Of a stretch of 64,000 nt of DNA, positions 50,233-61,817 are shown in pieces. The stretch comes from Sialis fuliginosa. Taxonomy: Eukaryota; Arthropoda; Insecta; Megaloptera; Sialidae. Position 1 is the stretch's first letter; each line of letters starts with the position of its first letter. The stretch spans positions 24,861,638 through 24,925,637 of the forward strand of contig OY540815.1 in NCBI GenBank assembly GCA_961205875.1, read 5' to 3'. The notes below the pieces were generated by a model. That model did not search any database and had not been told where the DNA came from. It saw only the letters and a list, made by a program, of their open reading frames with translations. A program made the position numbers and the translations under genes.

Positions 50233-52082
50233 TTATTTGGAGGTAACTTTCCATAATACTAAATGTTTGATTCTGTCGTACATGAAGTACTGAGGGAAAT
50301 CTAAATCTATCTGTTGCGAGGTACATTGTGGAAGGGTCGCCAACGTTTCGGCCATTTTGAGCAGAAAGTGCTCGTAGCAAGGTGCTACTGAGTCCAGTTC
50401 AGCTAGAGTGAATACAAACCGTTTTTCCAACGCGATGTAAACGGTCATTTTCTTCAGTTCTAAAAGCATCTTGAGCGTTTTGACGAACGCGTCTGTTATG
50501 TCGTTGTCGTAGATTACTGTAAAATAAAGAAATGGTTCCTGGGTGTAAACCGAAGAGCTTTTGTCGTCATGCAATCGAGAATAAATGATATTTTGGTAGA
50601 TTAAAAAAACCTCTCATGTTTAGTGACATAGAACTTTGGAATTATAAATCATACAGACTTCAGACTAAACTTAAAATGTCCGTTATACAGTCTAGTATTA
50701 CATATTAAAATTATAAATTAATTAGTTGGATGATTTAAAAGTTACAGCCCTTTAGGTAAAATATATATTTTTTAAATCGATACATTTTACTTCAACTCCA
50801 AAACCATTCTCGCTGATTTGTAGTTGCAGAGTTCTATGTCACCAAATAGTACATATTTTGTATTTATAGATAGAAAAATGCTTACCATCGGCAACAAGAA
50901 CGACATCGACGTCTTTTAAATTGTCTTGTAAAGTTTTTACCCAGTTTTGGTTGAGAAAGTCTAATTCTGCTACAGTTATTTTCCCCTTTGTCATCGCTAA
51001 ATTTCGGTTTACATTTTTTCGAATCAAGGGTAAAATGTCCCCCATATCTACATCTGAAATACAATATATTTCGCTTTTAACTTGAATAACTTTTCAAAAA
51101 AAAATCGCAGAACAAAAAATCCATTAAATTAATAAATTAAAAAAGTAAAAATGACAAGCTTCAAAGTACTTTTTGAATGATTCTTAACGGCTTGAATTTT
51201 GTTAGAAAAAAATCACTACCTGTACAGACGACGTGTTTGGCGAACATACTGGCAACAATACTTGTGAGCCCCACACCGGAACCTAACTCTAGAACTGTCT
51301 TTCCTTGTAGTTGGTCTTTAATACTTATTACCAAGTCTGCCAGTAGCAGAGCACCTCGCCATACTTGCAAACCAACTAACTTTAATACTGTTGACGGACT
51401 GTGTTCTGAAATAGAACCAAAAATTAAATAATTCAAATATTATTCATAAAGAAAAAAATTCTCATTACGATTTATAAAAAAAAATGTTATTTCAAAATTT
51501 TTCATAAACTATTTTTGCTAGTGTTCGTTATAATTTTCATTGAAATTATTAATTAAAAGTTACATTCTGGATTTTTTAAAGATTTTTTACATCGATAGTT
51601 TAGAAAATAGAGGGTTGGGGGGGGGGGGGGGGGTGAACGCTTGAAAAGCAAATATATCGTGACTGAAGAGTTAAAATCAAAAGGTCATTTAACATTTTTT
51701 ATTGCATTTTTATGGGGTTTAAAAGCAAACAAAAAAAATTATAGATTGTAATTATTATTAGAGTGTGTAAATGGTTTAAAAAAAATGTTAGATAAAATTT
51801 GTTGATTAATTTGAAAAGTGTGTACTTACCAATTTCTACAAAACGTTCTACGTATTCCTCATTTCTCTTTACATCAAAATCACCATCTTTATCAACACTA
51901 ATATATTTGTCTTTTGGTTGTCTGAAGATGAATCTTGATATTCTATCTGCAAATATTTAATAATTATAAAAGTGACTCAGCTGTCAATGTGACTGAAACC
52001 GTTATTGCTTACTTTTGTCATTGTTGGAATGAATTGTATAATTTTTTTCCGAATAAATTTCCGAGGACACTTGGTAAGACAT
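50233..52082 (-). CDS. METTL22: METTL22-type protein-lysine methyltransferase
   Basis: Five exons: 52082-52013, 51946-51830, 51405-51220, 51053-50886, 50516-50233, giving 274 aa. It is a class I SAM-dependent enzyme; METTL22 in vertebrates methylates lysine in the chaperone-linked protein KIN17. Seen: LQVWRGALLLADLV (75-88), the SAM-binding motif I LELGSGVG (101-108), VVCTDVD at the next strand, VDVVLVADVIYDNDITDAF (the post-I/motif II stretch) and FPQYFMYDRIKHLVLWKV at the end, all close to METTL22. Human METTL22 is 404 aa, with a longer N-terminal part. Here a TTTCTAG acceptor directly precedes the ATG, so an upstream exon exists and may add coding sequence that I could not place. The poly(A) signal AATAAA overlaps the stop codon. 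The 369-bp last intron is mostly a MITE. Confidence 0.9.
50619..50846. mobile_element. Compact 'ATAGAACTCTGG' MITE in METTL22 intron
   Basis: It begins TTTAGTGACATAGAACTTTG and ends GCAGAGTTCTATGTCACCAAA. The 228-bp element takes up most of the intron 50517-50885. The inverted arms diverge towards the centre. Confidence 0.7.
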
Positions 52083-52630
52083 CTAGAAATAATAAAATTT
52101 GATGTTAAAATTAATTAACTTATTTCTGGTAAAATTGAGTATACGTAGCTTACAAACAAACAAACAAACAGACAAATGTACACGAAAAACACATTATAAT
52201 AATCATTTCTTTTACGTCCTGAAAGAAAAGTTAACGCATAAGCAACTTCATATACAGTTTAGTAAAATTATAGAATAAGTTGATATTTCAAGAAATAAAG
52301 TTAATTTCAATTTATCTACGAATTAATTAATTGTGCTGTTGAAATAGTTTTATATTTTAACAGGCACAGAACAAGCTGGGCAATGAGAAAATATGTTGTC
52401 AATTTTTAAGTCTTAATTTTATTAATTTCTACTCCAATTAAAAAAAAAATCTTTCGTGTTTGGCGACTTAGAACATTGAAACTATAAATCACACAGACGT
52501 GAGACTAGGTAATCTTAAAATATGCAGTTTAATAGTTAAAACCTTTTAAGTAAAGCAAAACATTTAATAAATGTAAAGTAATTAAGCGTTTGAAAAAGTT
52601 TGGAAAAAAACGGTTAAACAATTTTTTTTT

Positions 52631-52678
52631 CGCGCTTCATCGTGGAACCAATTAATCGCGCAAATGGAGGGATTACTG
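52631..52678 (-). mobile_element. Pogo/Tigger-like MITE fragment
   Basis: CGCGCTTCATCGTGGAACC, AATTAATCGCGCAAATGG and AGGGATTACTG keep the order of the element at 11309-11377 in reverse. The other end is lost. Confidence 0.45.
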
Positions 52679-54259
52679 CATAATAACTGATAAAAGTTAT
52701 GTCAAAATTGTAGAAAAATATCTTGACTTTATCAATTAAATAATCGATAATTTTAATTAAATTACAAGTACTTCTATGAAATTATGGGTTTATCGAAATA
52801 AATCTATCGATAAGGTACAATGAACTATAGGTACTTATACGTGCCTCAAGGCTTCCTCGGCGATCTTGTCTTCTGGGTAAAATCCGCGTAGATTTGGTCG
52901 TTCTATCGGCCAACGTTTCGTCACACATTGCAGTAGACATCTTTAGGGCTCTATAGAAAGTAGAGCATTGAAAGAACGACCAAATCGACACAGATTATAC
53001 CCAGAAGCCAAGATCTAGATAGATATATACTTATAAATGTAACTTTTTAACGGTTCGTAAAAGATGAAAATGTTATAAGACAATGCTTTCACCCAGAATG
53101 TGTAAATCTGTTAATTAACTTAAATGAATTATTATCAAATACAAGCAGGTACAAACTTGTTTAAATTAAATTTGATAAATGTAATTGAAATTGCACTTAT
53201 TTATCTGATAAATTACATAATGTATTTAAAATAGTACCAATGTTCAGTAGTAAAATGGCTGTAATCGAAATTAATTAATTTTAATAATAATGATAAGCGT
53301 TTCGATAAGAAATAAATCTAATTCAAATGAAATTAGTCCACGTATTTGTTTTCATACGTGAATATTTGATAAAAAGGTAAAATAATAAAATAAAAGTTCA
53401 ATAGGCCAATTTATATAATATACATATTTAGTTGTTAATTAATCTAATATTATAAAGATTTTTCTCAGGAGATTTAATAAAACTTCTTCGCAAAATGGGT
53501 ATCACAAAAAAACTTAAAAACATAAACGAATTAAAAAAACTAAAAACACTGAAAAATATATAATAATTAAATTTAACAATTTTTGAAGAAATACATTTGT
53601 TAATATATTTTTTTAAATACATTATCAATAATAAATGGCCTGAATAATATACCTATTGTTTTTTTAATTTAATTGTAAGTAACTAAATACAATTTTTAAA
53701 TAGCACAAAAAAATTTCAATATACCGAGAGAGAAAAAATCGTTATATTATTTAAAAAAAAAATAGATATAATTTTAATTCTAGACATTATTAGCCATATC
53801 GAGATTCAACTGTATTAAAAAAATATTATGAAATTCAGTTGAAACACGAAAAAAAATCAATGTGATTCAGACACGTGTTTCGACTTCACAATAAGTCATC
53901 AGGAGTTTGTCAGATTAATAGGACTTGTATATTTATTTTTAAGTTATCCGCCTTCTATAGTAGATATTAAAAAAATAAATTATATGTACTTATGTATAAA
54001 TATTTGACTTAAGTAATATAATATTAAAAATATTAAAATCGGTTCGTATATTATAAATAATAAATAAAAATATGATTTATCATTTTTTCCAGTAAACTGT
54101 TTTAATAATTAAAACACGAGTAATGTAATGTTAGAAAATAACCTATTATAATTTTACGCATAAACTTTTTATAAATAAAATAATGCGTTATGCCGTTTGT
54201 GATAACAAAATCAAGACTTAACAAAACATAAATTATTATATTTATGTAGATATTATGTA

Positions 54260-54660
54260 GTCGCCTGCATTCATGGTCTTGCAGTTTGTATTCATTTCCG
54301 TTTATCACAAACTTAGTAACATAGGCTCCTCCCATTTGTGCAATTATTATATTTAAATCATTTCTCCATGTATCAAACAAAGACAGATATTTTGAAATTC
54401 ATTTGCTAGATAAAGAACTATATACTCTTCGTTTATAATACATAGGTACTCATATATATTTGTGCAATTAAATTATTATGTAATCTATTGAAAATTGTAT
54501 ACGTAAATTTTATGGCAATAAATATTTGATATTCCGAATTTTAGTATTTAAATATATTAAACTTGATAGAAAAAGATAACCGATGATGTTTGTCTTTAAA
54601 TTTGGAATTTGTTGTAAGCGATTCTAGCCTTTAGAGTGCCAGACGAGTTCTGCAGGCGAC
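54260..54660. mobile_element. Probable DNA element with GTCGCCTGCA ends and TGTA target
   Basis: GTCGCCTGCA at 54260-54269 is exactly inverted at 54651-54660. TGTA flanks both sides (54256-54259, 54661-54664), fitting a 4-bp duplication. The element is 401 bp. An open frame of 92 codons crosses its left part on the minus strand (54102-54380) but extends past the end and matches nothing I know. Confidence 0.55.
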
Positions 54661-55077
54661 TGTACATATATGCGTTTCTTTAAATTAAAATAAAAACCTA
54701 ATTAAATATGAATATAATGAAAATTGAGTTTGTATTATTTATTTATTTTTTTACAAGAAAATAACATCTAGAATCAAAACTAACCTAGAACAAAAGTACA
54801 GTTAGTCAGTTAGCAAAGCTTAAGCGGTTCGGGTATCATATAAATTTAATACTTCCTTCGAAAGTGCTTTAAGTTAAATTAGCTTTAACAAAAATATAAT
54901 TCAAATAAAATTAGAATTTATATTTATTACTTTATTGGTATCCTTGTATCATTTTGCACAATACAAATTTTTGGAGAACTATACAGGTGTGGAGAAAAAA
55001 AATACAACAAATAATATTATCGATTTTATTTTCGAAAAAAATATTACAAAAAAATCAGTTCACTTCAACTTATATTT

Positions 55078-55217
55078 TACTCAAAATGCTGTAACTAAAA
55101 AACGATACAACAAAATGATTTGAAATTTCAACACATAAAACTAGATTCAACAAGGAACATTTTAACACCACTCTCAAGACGCTGCGAGTTACAGTTCCAG
55201 AGTTGTATGTCACCAAA
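55078..55217 (+). mobile_element. Solo MITE arm in the 3' region of the MADF-BESS gene
   Basis: ACATAAAACTAGATTCAACA, AGGAACATTTTAACACCA and CCAGAGTTGTATGTCACCAAA match the family. It lies 38 bp past the MADF-BESS stop codon on the opposite strand, so it is probably part of that gene's 3' UTR. Confidence 0.65.
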
Positions 55218-55255
55218 CATTTGTCTTTTTAATCCACGTTTTAGAACCACTGGTT

Positions 55256-57889
55256 TTAAGAACTCGATTGCGACGAACAACCCGAAGACGTGGGTTCATT
55301 TACTGTCGCACTTTGCTGACTGCTCTCCTGGCTGATAAAAAAACTAGGAGAACTTGAAGCGAATGTCTTTGGCGATATATAATCATATTTTCCCATCTCT
55401 GCATCAAAAATCAATTCGTTAATATCGTGTTCCAAAAGAGCCCTCGCCCGTCCATGGAACTGTCTTAATTTACTTGCTACGTATTGAGCATAAATTGAAC
55501 TAGGGTCATCTTGAGGCGTTTTCAAACTCGAAGAATGCGTCGAATTCTGATCCAAGAACTCAAACTGTATTTCTTGATCGGGAAGTGGATCTGTCTGGCG
55601 TTGTTTCCTAGCCCGTTTTCTCACACTTGGTTTTGAGGGTTTGAGGAAATTTGAAGTCTCTGTTGTAGTAGATTCTATTTGTTGTTCAAGATGGTCTGTT
55701 TCTAGTTTTATGAATGGGGCGGTTGACGGTGGCGGTTCTTCAGGGGTTGCTGTTTGACTCAAACTGTCCAAGAATAGGTTTTCAGATTCATCCGATTCAC
55801 CGCTGGCGATTGTGTTCTGCAATTAAGACATTTGTTAGGTTACGCGGAATTTCATTATTTTACAAAATACATTTATTGGACTTTTTTGTAGAGAATTTTG
55901 TTATCTTTGTTTTTGATGGTCACCAATTATGTCGTAGAATCAATAAATAAAAATATATTTTGGAAAATAGTAAATATAATTAATTTTGATATGTGAAAAC
56001 TACTGGACCGATTATGATGGGATTTTCGCTGTTAGAAAGTCTGATTAGTTTAGTGATAATTTAATTAAGGCTGGTCAGTTTTAAGGAAATTGTTATTTTT
56101 AATAAAATAAGCATGATTTGAATTTGATATAAATATACCGAATCAGTAATACATTTTTTTTCACTGCGATAAAAACTTCCGGAGATAAAGTTTAAAATAA
56201 ATTAAAACAAAAAATTTCGTAAAAAAATATTAATTAAATCGCATGTTTTTTTTTACCAAGTTTAACAGCAAAATTCTAGACTACGACTAATGACTATAGT
56301 ATTCTTTATCACTCCAGGAAAAATATAGAGCCCTTACCGCCGAATTATACAAATATTTTTTTAGAAATACTTTATTGAAGAAAAAAATGTATTTTTTGGC
56401 AGCCACGACAGAAGAAATTGTGATAAAAAGGCAGTGATTATTAACTAACCATAGTTTTATGATCAATGTCATATTGAGAAAATTCTATAGATTCATTTAT
56501 TTCAAACGACAGTTCATCTTTAACTTGATCATACATTTTTCTGTTATTTTCTCCCATTAATTCCATATCCATGTATTCAAATTCAATATCTTCGATCTTT
56601 TTAGTTTTAATTTTACCATACGCGTGATACAATTTGATACGACAACTCGAACAAATAGAATTACCCAATATAAAATCAGAAAATTGAAGTCGCAATGTTT
56701 TTGTGACTGCGCGTAAACTTTTAGTCACTCGCGAATGGTTACTGAGCTTAAACGGATTGCAACAGTGGTGTCCAGGCATTTTTTTACTAAAAAAATAATT
56801 ATATTACGATGTTACTCATGTTATCCAACTGAAACATTTTGAGAAGCACTGTATATATCGACAGATTGATGGAAATTCTACTAAAAACACACAAATATAA
56901 AACTGTTTCGTCAATTTTAACATATTTATAAAATTACACGTCAAAATTCTGATCGCAGCAAACTGTGGAATGGTCGAGTTCTCCCGACGTAATACGAAAC
57001 TACCCGAATACATTACGATAAAAACGAATTGCTCGTATAGATCAGACTCGTTCGGGTTTTGTCGTATTCGTTCGGTACAATAGGTCTCTAGCGTTTTGCT
57101 AATTGAACCCGAATCTGTCCCATCTTAACGTTGCTGTAGGAATTTTAAGTTCTTAAATAATTTTGAATAGTTTAGAATTTAGATAACATAAAAACCATTT
57201 TTGAAATGACCATTTTGTAATTTTCACGGATGATAGACAACAATATAAGTAACATGTCTTATTTTTTCCAGATTTTTTAAAATGTGCCCACGCCTTTATT
57301 TTAGTTTGTTTAAAAAAAAAAAGATTATTTGTTCCGACTCGACACGAAAACTACTGAATTGTGTTGTGGGCATGTCGCTATGATTTAGTAGATATTAACC
57401 CGGGTAACACCGTGTCCAATGCGCCAGTAATAAATAAAACATCTGTATATCTCCCCTTTCAAATACTTACAGTAATACCGTTGAGTTTGTGGCCCATTCT
57501 TCGCTTCTTTAAAAGAAAGCAGAGGCTCCTGAATGCGAACCAATTACAGTCGTAACTCTCATCTGGTTCTGTAAATTAAATAAATACTGTTGTTTGAAAT
57601 ATCACAAGCACTATGGCGTACTGTATCGTTATTACTTACCTCTCTGAGTTCCCATAGTCTTTCTCCATCTGGCCCTCTCCCTCCTGAAAGACGACAAGAG
57701 ACTCGTCATTTTCCTTTTGGCCTCTTCGACGTCGACATCGAGCGTTCTGGATATCTCGTTCCACGCGTTCGTCTTCTTTGTCTTGTTAAAGTGCCACTTG
57801 TTCTTCGGATCCCACAGGACCGAATGCTTCCTGTACTCTTGAATGAGTAACAGAGAATCATCGTTACTCCACTCCATCGTCTTCTTCAT
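55256..57889 (-). CDS. MADF-BESS domain transcriptional regulator
   Basis: Three exons: 57889-57640, 57568-57471, 55816-55256, giving 302 aa. The MADF domain spans about residues 5-105 (WSNDDSLLLIQEYRKHSVLW, then KKTNAWNEISRTLDV, then NWFAFRSLCFLLKKRR) and is split by an intron, as is common. MADF is a Myb/SANT-like DNA-binding fold. A Ser/Thr/Pro-rich linker carries a basic RKRARKQR stretch (about 182-189), likely a nuclear signal, and an IKLE string that fits a SUMO site. A BESS motif (SSIYAQYVASKLRQF and onward, about 222-262) should mediate protein contacts. Such proteins (fly Adf-1, Dip3, Stwl and many others) act in the nucleus as DNA-binding activators or repressors. A second Met at 57877 is possible. 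The long intron 55817-57470 contains another potential first exon, listed separately. The 5' end faces the PDI gene, 1.55 kb away. Confidence 0.88.
56450..56779 (-). CDS. Alternative first exon (or nested gene) with CC...CxxC module
   Basis: An open exon of 110 codons with its own Met, ending HKTM at a GTTAGT donor in phase 0. The BESS exon at 55816 begins in phase 0, so joining them keeps frame and would give 296 aa with this N-terminus in place of the MADF domain. It starts MPGHHCCNPFKLSNH and has ICSSCRIKLY at 42-51. The paired CC (6-7) and CxxC (43-46) look like a zinc-binding unit, resembling the CC-x-PF ... CxxC region seen in ARL14EP-like and other arthropod proteins; that relation is from memory and uncertain. 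The rest is acidic (IEDIEFEYMDMELMGE). A TTTTTTTAG string 8 nt before the ATG may be an acceptor for a further 5' exon. It could also be an independent nested gene. Confidence 0.65.
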
Positions 57890-59442
57890 TTATATTATAT
57901 TATACACATATAGAAATTACACACGAAATGTTGTACACAACCCGTCACTCGCTCGCTTACAATAAATTACTAGGTAGTTTTACAGTCAACTATATATCGA
58001 AACAGCGGCACGTTCGAGATAACCGCACTAACTTTATGTTTTCGCTAAACTATCAACTTCTGTGCTACAGAAAATTGATATGACATTTGAAAAATGTTTT
58101 GGAACCACTGAATAGAATAAGAAAATATTATTATTTAGGTAGTTGTTTTTCCGATTAAATTTTAATAAATTGTTAAATTTTAGTAAAAATACAAATTATA
58201 AAATAAATATAAAAGTGCTTAGTACCTATGTTAGTATTTAAAAATATTAATAATTTGGTAGTCTAATGAGCAAAAAAAGGACAAAGGCTTTTGAAAAATT
58301 GGCATATTTCAGACAGTATAAAACAAAATAATTAAACTTATTTGTTTAAAGTTTGAAAACTATTAAATTTAATTTTCACTCCCTCGTATTTTCTAGATAC
58401 AGCTCTAATTTTGATACTGACAAATAAAATATAACCTATAAAATATATCAAAATGGTTATTTATGTGTAAACACATACTATTTTAAAGGTGGCAGGCATA
58501 AAGCATGTATAGATATTTATAAGTTATAAAAAATGACATAAATAGTACGTACTTTTCTCAAATTATATCATTTCAAGAACAAACTAACAAACAAACTTAT
58601 ATTAACGTCATAAGAACACTACTGAATGGGCGATGCATGTTAGAGGGCATGTAAAAAAAACTATAGTCGATTCTTATATTAAAATAGACCACAAATAATT
58701 ATTTTGAGAAAGAATTGGCCTAAATCCCTAAATAATAATATATGAAAACTATAATATCGCGTCACAAATTAATATTAGCACATTATAATGACGTATACAA
58801 ACGCATCGAATACAAGGAACGGCAACCAGATGGTGTGTGCTAAATTTATTGAAGCGCAAGCTCCCTAACAACGGAACCCGTGTATGCGTTGGCTCTCCAA
58901 CTCTCCACACGGGGCAGGGCTGATATGAGGGCAAAAAAAAAACGTTTGGCGAATTAAAAGAAAGACCAACAAAAATATAATAATTTCTGTCTGGGACCCC
59001 GTGATAGAATGTGGGGGTCCTGAAGGAATGATAATTACTCGTAAGGAAGGATAAAATAATCACAGTCTACTTATTCACGTGAGGTTTATTAACAAAATCG
59101 TTTTAAAAAATGAAATAACGTGTCCGTGTATTTTGAATGAAACATTTCGTCGGTTGAATTAATAGTTAATAATTAATCGTTTCAACCAACGGCATGAAAG
59201 TTCCATGAGATGAGACAAGCAACATAATATAATATATAGTTTAAAACCTTGGGTGCGTTTCCTTGTATTCGATGCGTAACGTCACACCGCTTGTATCTTG
59301 TTTTCCAGCCAATGAAAAGTTCCCACGAACAGATTGCCACGTTTTGAATAGCTCGGCTGCGCAAGTGTCGCATCACAAGCCATAGTTCGGAAAGCCGTGT
59401 TTCAGTTTGTCAAGAAGAAAGTGTAAGTGACACACGCACAAG
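57890..59442. other. Divergent spacer between MADF-BESS and PDI genes
   Basis: About 1.55 kb holding both upstream regions. The left 1.2 kb is AT-rich with no clear motif. A GC-richer block at 58795-58925 has no recognisable frame or repeat partner in this window. The right end carries the PDI promoter, with the ERSE at 59309-59327 and a TAACGTCAC (CRE/ATF-like) at 59277-59285. Confidence 0.6.
59309..59327 (+). promoter_or_regulatory. ER stress response element (ERSE) of the PDI gene
   Basis: CCAAT, nine bases, then CCACG: an exact match to the ERSE consensus CCAAT-N9-CCACG, bound by NF-Y with ATF6 or XBP1 in the unfolded protein response. It lies 116 bp upstream of the PDI start codon. A second ATTG-CCACG string follows at 59334-59342, near to but not matching ERSE-II. 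Position and target gene fit the known role well. Confidence 0.8.
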
Positions 59443-61817
59443 ATGAATTATCTTCCGTTTTTGGTTCTGCTAGCGACAGTTTTCTGTGAGGAGGACATTA
59501 AATCAGACGAGGGTGTTTTAGTTTTAACAAAAGACAACTTTAAAAAAGCCATCACCGATAATGAATTCATACTCGTCGAATTTTGTAAGTACTGTGTTTT
59601 TATTTTCGTTTGTAGTTTTCTTTCGAAATGACCACGTAGTCATTGAAAATATATGGTTTTATGGGGTACAGGTGTGATGTGAGGTGTTGGTGTATAAAAA
59701 AATGTACCACGTAAGCTAATTTTTTCTTTCTGTTAAGCCTAACGAAGTCATTGCACTTTTGCCGGTTTACGTCAGTCTTGTTTAATTTTTTAATTTACGG
59801 TTTTTTTAATACTCAGGGTGGTATTTTTTTAATAATTACTATATAAGGTACATTGTTTCACTTTTTATACTATCAATTTTATTTCCTTTATTCTTTTATT
59901 TTAATACATACATGTGCATGTATCATTCAACCTTGAAAATTTTTTTATTGAGCATTTTTTTTATCTTATTGTAATATTTAGATATGATAATATTAATAAC
60001 CACTTATTATCAAGGAGACCATTTCTTAGGATTTTGATTAACATATTTCAGATGCGCCGTGGTGCGGACACTGCAAACAGCTAGCTCCCGAATACGTGAA
60101 GGCAGCGGCTTCCCTCATCGAGAAGAACTCTGACGTAAAACTAGCGAAAGTAGATGCGACCGAAGAACAAGAACTGGCAGAGGAACATGGCGTCAGAGGA
60201 TACCCGACACTCAAGTTCTTCAGGAGAACGGTCGCGATGGACTACGGTGGTGGCAGACAGGCCGACGATATCGTCAACTGGCTACTCAAGAAGACCGGAC
60301 CTCCCGCAAAGGACCTGGCCAGCGTAGACGACCTCAAGGCATTCGTAGACGCAGCGAACGTGGCCATCGTCGGATTCTTCAAGGACCAGTCGAGCGAAGG
60401 CGCCAAGACGTTCCTGGCCGTCGCAAACACGAACGACGATATTCCATTTGGAATTTCAGGCGACGACGCGGTCTTTGGTGAATACGGTGTAGAGGACGGA
60501 AGCATTGTCTTGTTCAAGAAGGTCAGTACATTTTTAACAAGTATCAATTAACTTTAAATTAACCGATTATAATGTGAAACAGTTTGACGACCCGAAAGTG
60601 CAATACGAGGGCGAACTGACCGAGGAGAACCTGAAGAAGTTCATCACCGGCAATTCTCTGCCGCTCGTCGTTGATTTCAACCACGAGACCGCTCAGAAAA
60701 TCTTCGGAGGCGAGATCAAGAGTCACCTGCTGATCTTCTTGTCGAAGGAGGCCGGACACTACGACAAGTACGTCGGCGGGGCCAAGAGCGTCTCCAAGGA
60801 TTACAGAGAAAGGGTCAGTGTTTTCTGATTTTGTCCGTTTTATTTTTTTGGTCTGTGAATTAAATTGTTTTTTGTGACATTTCAGTAAAATTGATATGGT
60901 AAATGTAACAAGTTTAGAAAACTGACGTGGAAAATTGAAAAAAAAAAAAACGAAAGAAAAATTACATATGCCTACATATATTTTTTAATAAATGTTTTTT
61001 GTTTGAAATATATATATATTTTTAATTAAAATGAAATTTGCGTCTCATTCATTTAGTATTTTAAAAATTTCAAATCGTATTTCTTCGATTGTAATAAAAA
61101 TGATTTGGCAGGTATTATTCGTGACGATCAATTCTGACGAAGAGGACCACCAGAGGATCCTGGAGTTCTTTGGAATGAAGAAAGAGGAAGTCCCATCGAT
61201 GAGGCTGATCAAGCTCGAAGAAGACATGGCCAAATACAAACCAGATTCACCGGAACTGACGGCCGACAATATCAAATCATTCGTCGAGGCTTTCGTGGAA
61301 GGCAAACTGAAACAACACCTCCTGAGCCAGGATCTGCCCGAAGACTGGGACAAAAACCCGGTCAAGACCCTCGTATCGTCGAACTTCGACAGCGTCGTGT
61401 TTGACTCGGACAAAGACGTTCTCGTAGAATTCTACGCACCTTGGTGCGGACACTGCAAGCAACTGGCGCCGATCTACGACCAGCTGGCAGAGAAACTGGC
61501 AAGCAAGGAGCACATCGTCGTGGCCAAGATGGACGCGACGGCCAACGAACTCGAGCACACAAAGATCACGAGTTTCCCGACGCTGAAACTGTACGCAAAG
61601 GGGGACAACAAGGTGATAGAGTACAACGGGGAAAGGACTCTCGAGGGAATGATGAAGTTCTTGGAGTCGGGAGGAGAATACGGACAGGCCGCTCCGGACA
61701 TGGAGGTACGTTTGTAAAACAATCAGACGTGATTCTATTGAGTTAATTGTGTTTTTCTGTTGTTTTCAGGATGAAGAAGAGGAAGATGATGATTTACCAA
61801 GAAAGGATGAGTTGTAA
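59443..61817 (+). CDS. Pdi: Protein disulfide isomerase (PDIA1-like), ER resident
   Basis: Five exons: 59443-59584, 60052-60521, 60583-60813, 61112-61705, 61770-61817, giving 494 aa, the usual PDI length. It makes, breaks and reshuffles disulfides in the ER lumen and may also serve as the beta subunit of prolyl 4-hydroxylase. Order: signal peptide (about 1-15), thioredoxin domain a with WCGHC (51-55), redox-inactive b and b' domains (exons 2-4), domain a' with a second WCGHC (392-396), an acidic tail (DEEEEDDD) and the retrieval signal KDEL (491-494). Intron 1 splits the codon for the Tyr just before APWCGHC. The start is fixed by the signal peptide. All junctions are GT-AG. Exons are GC-richer than introns, as expected of a strongly expressed gene. 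The upstream ERSE suggests induction by ER stress. Confidence 0.97.

Larger units (their letters stand above)
52083..55255. other. AT-rich spacer between METTL22 and the MADF-BESS gene
   Basis: It holds the METTL22 upstream region, MITE arms at 52459-52560 and 55078-55217, a pogo-like fragment at 52631-52678, and an inverted pair around 52870-53000 (CTTCTGGGTAAAATC against GATTATACCCAGAAG). A LINE-3'-end-like string CACGTGTTTCGACTTCACAA with GTCATCAGGAG lies at 53870-53905, and a TIR element at 54260-54660. No gene was recognised. Confidence 0.6.

Noticed and set aside
52782..52991. Frame of 69 codons across 52.8-53.0 kb
   Set aside because: It spans an imperfect inverted repeat around TTCTGGGTAAAATC and has no family match; likely a transposon end.
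54102..54380. Frame of 92 codons with a polar start
   Set aside because: It crosses the end of the TIR element at 54260 and becomes low-complexity; no exon borders or homologues recognised.
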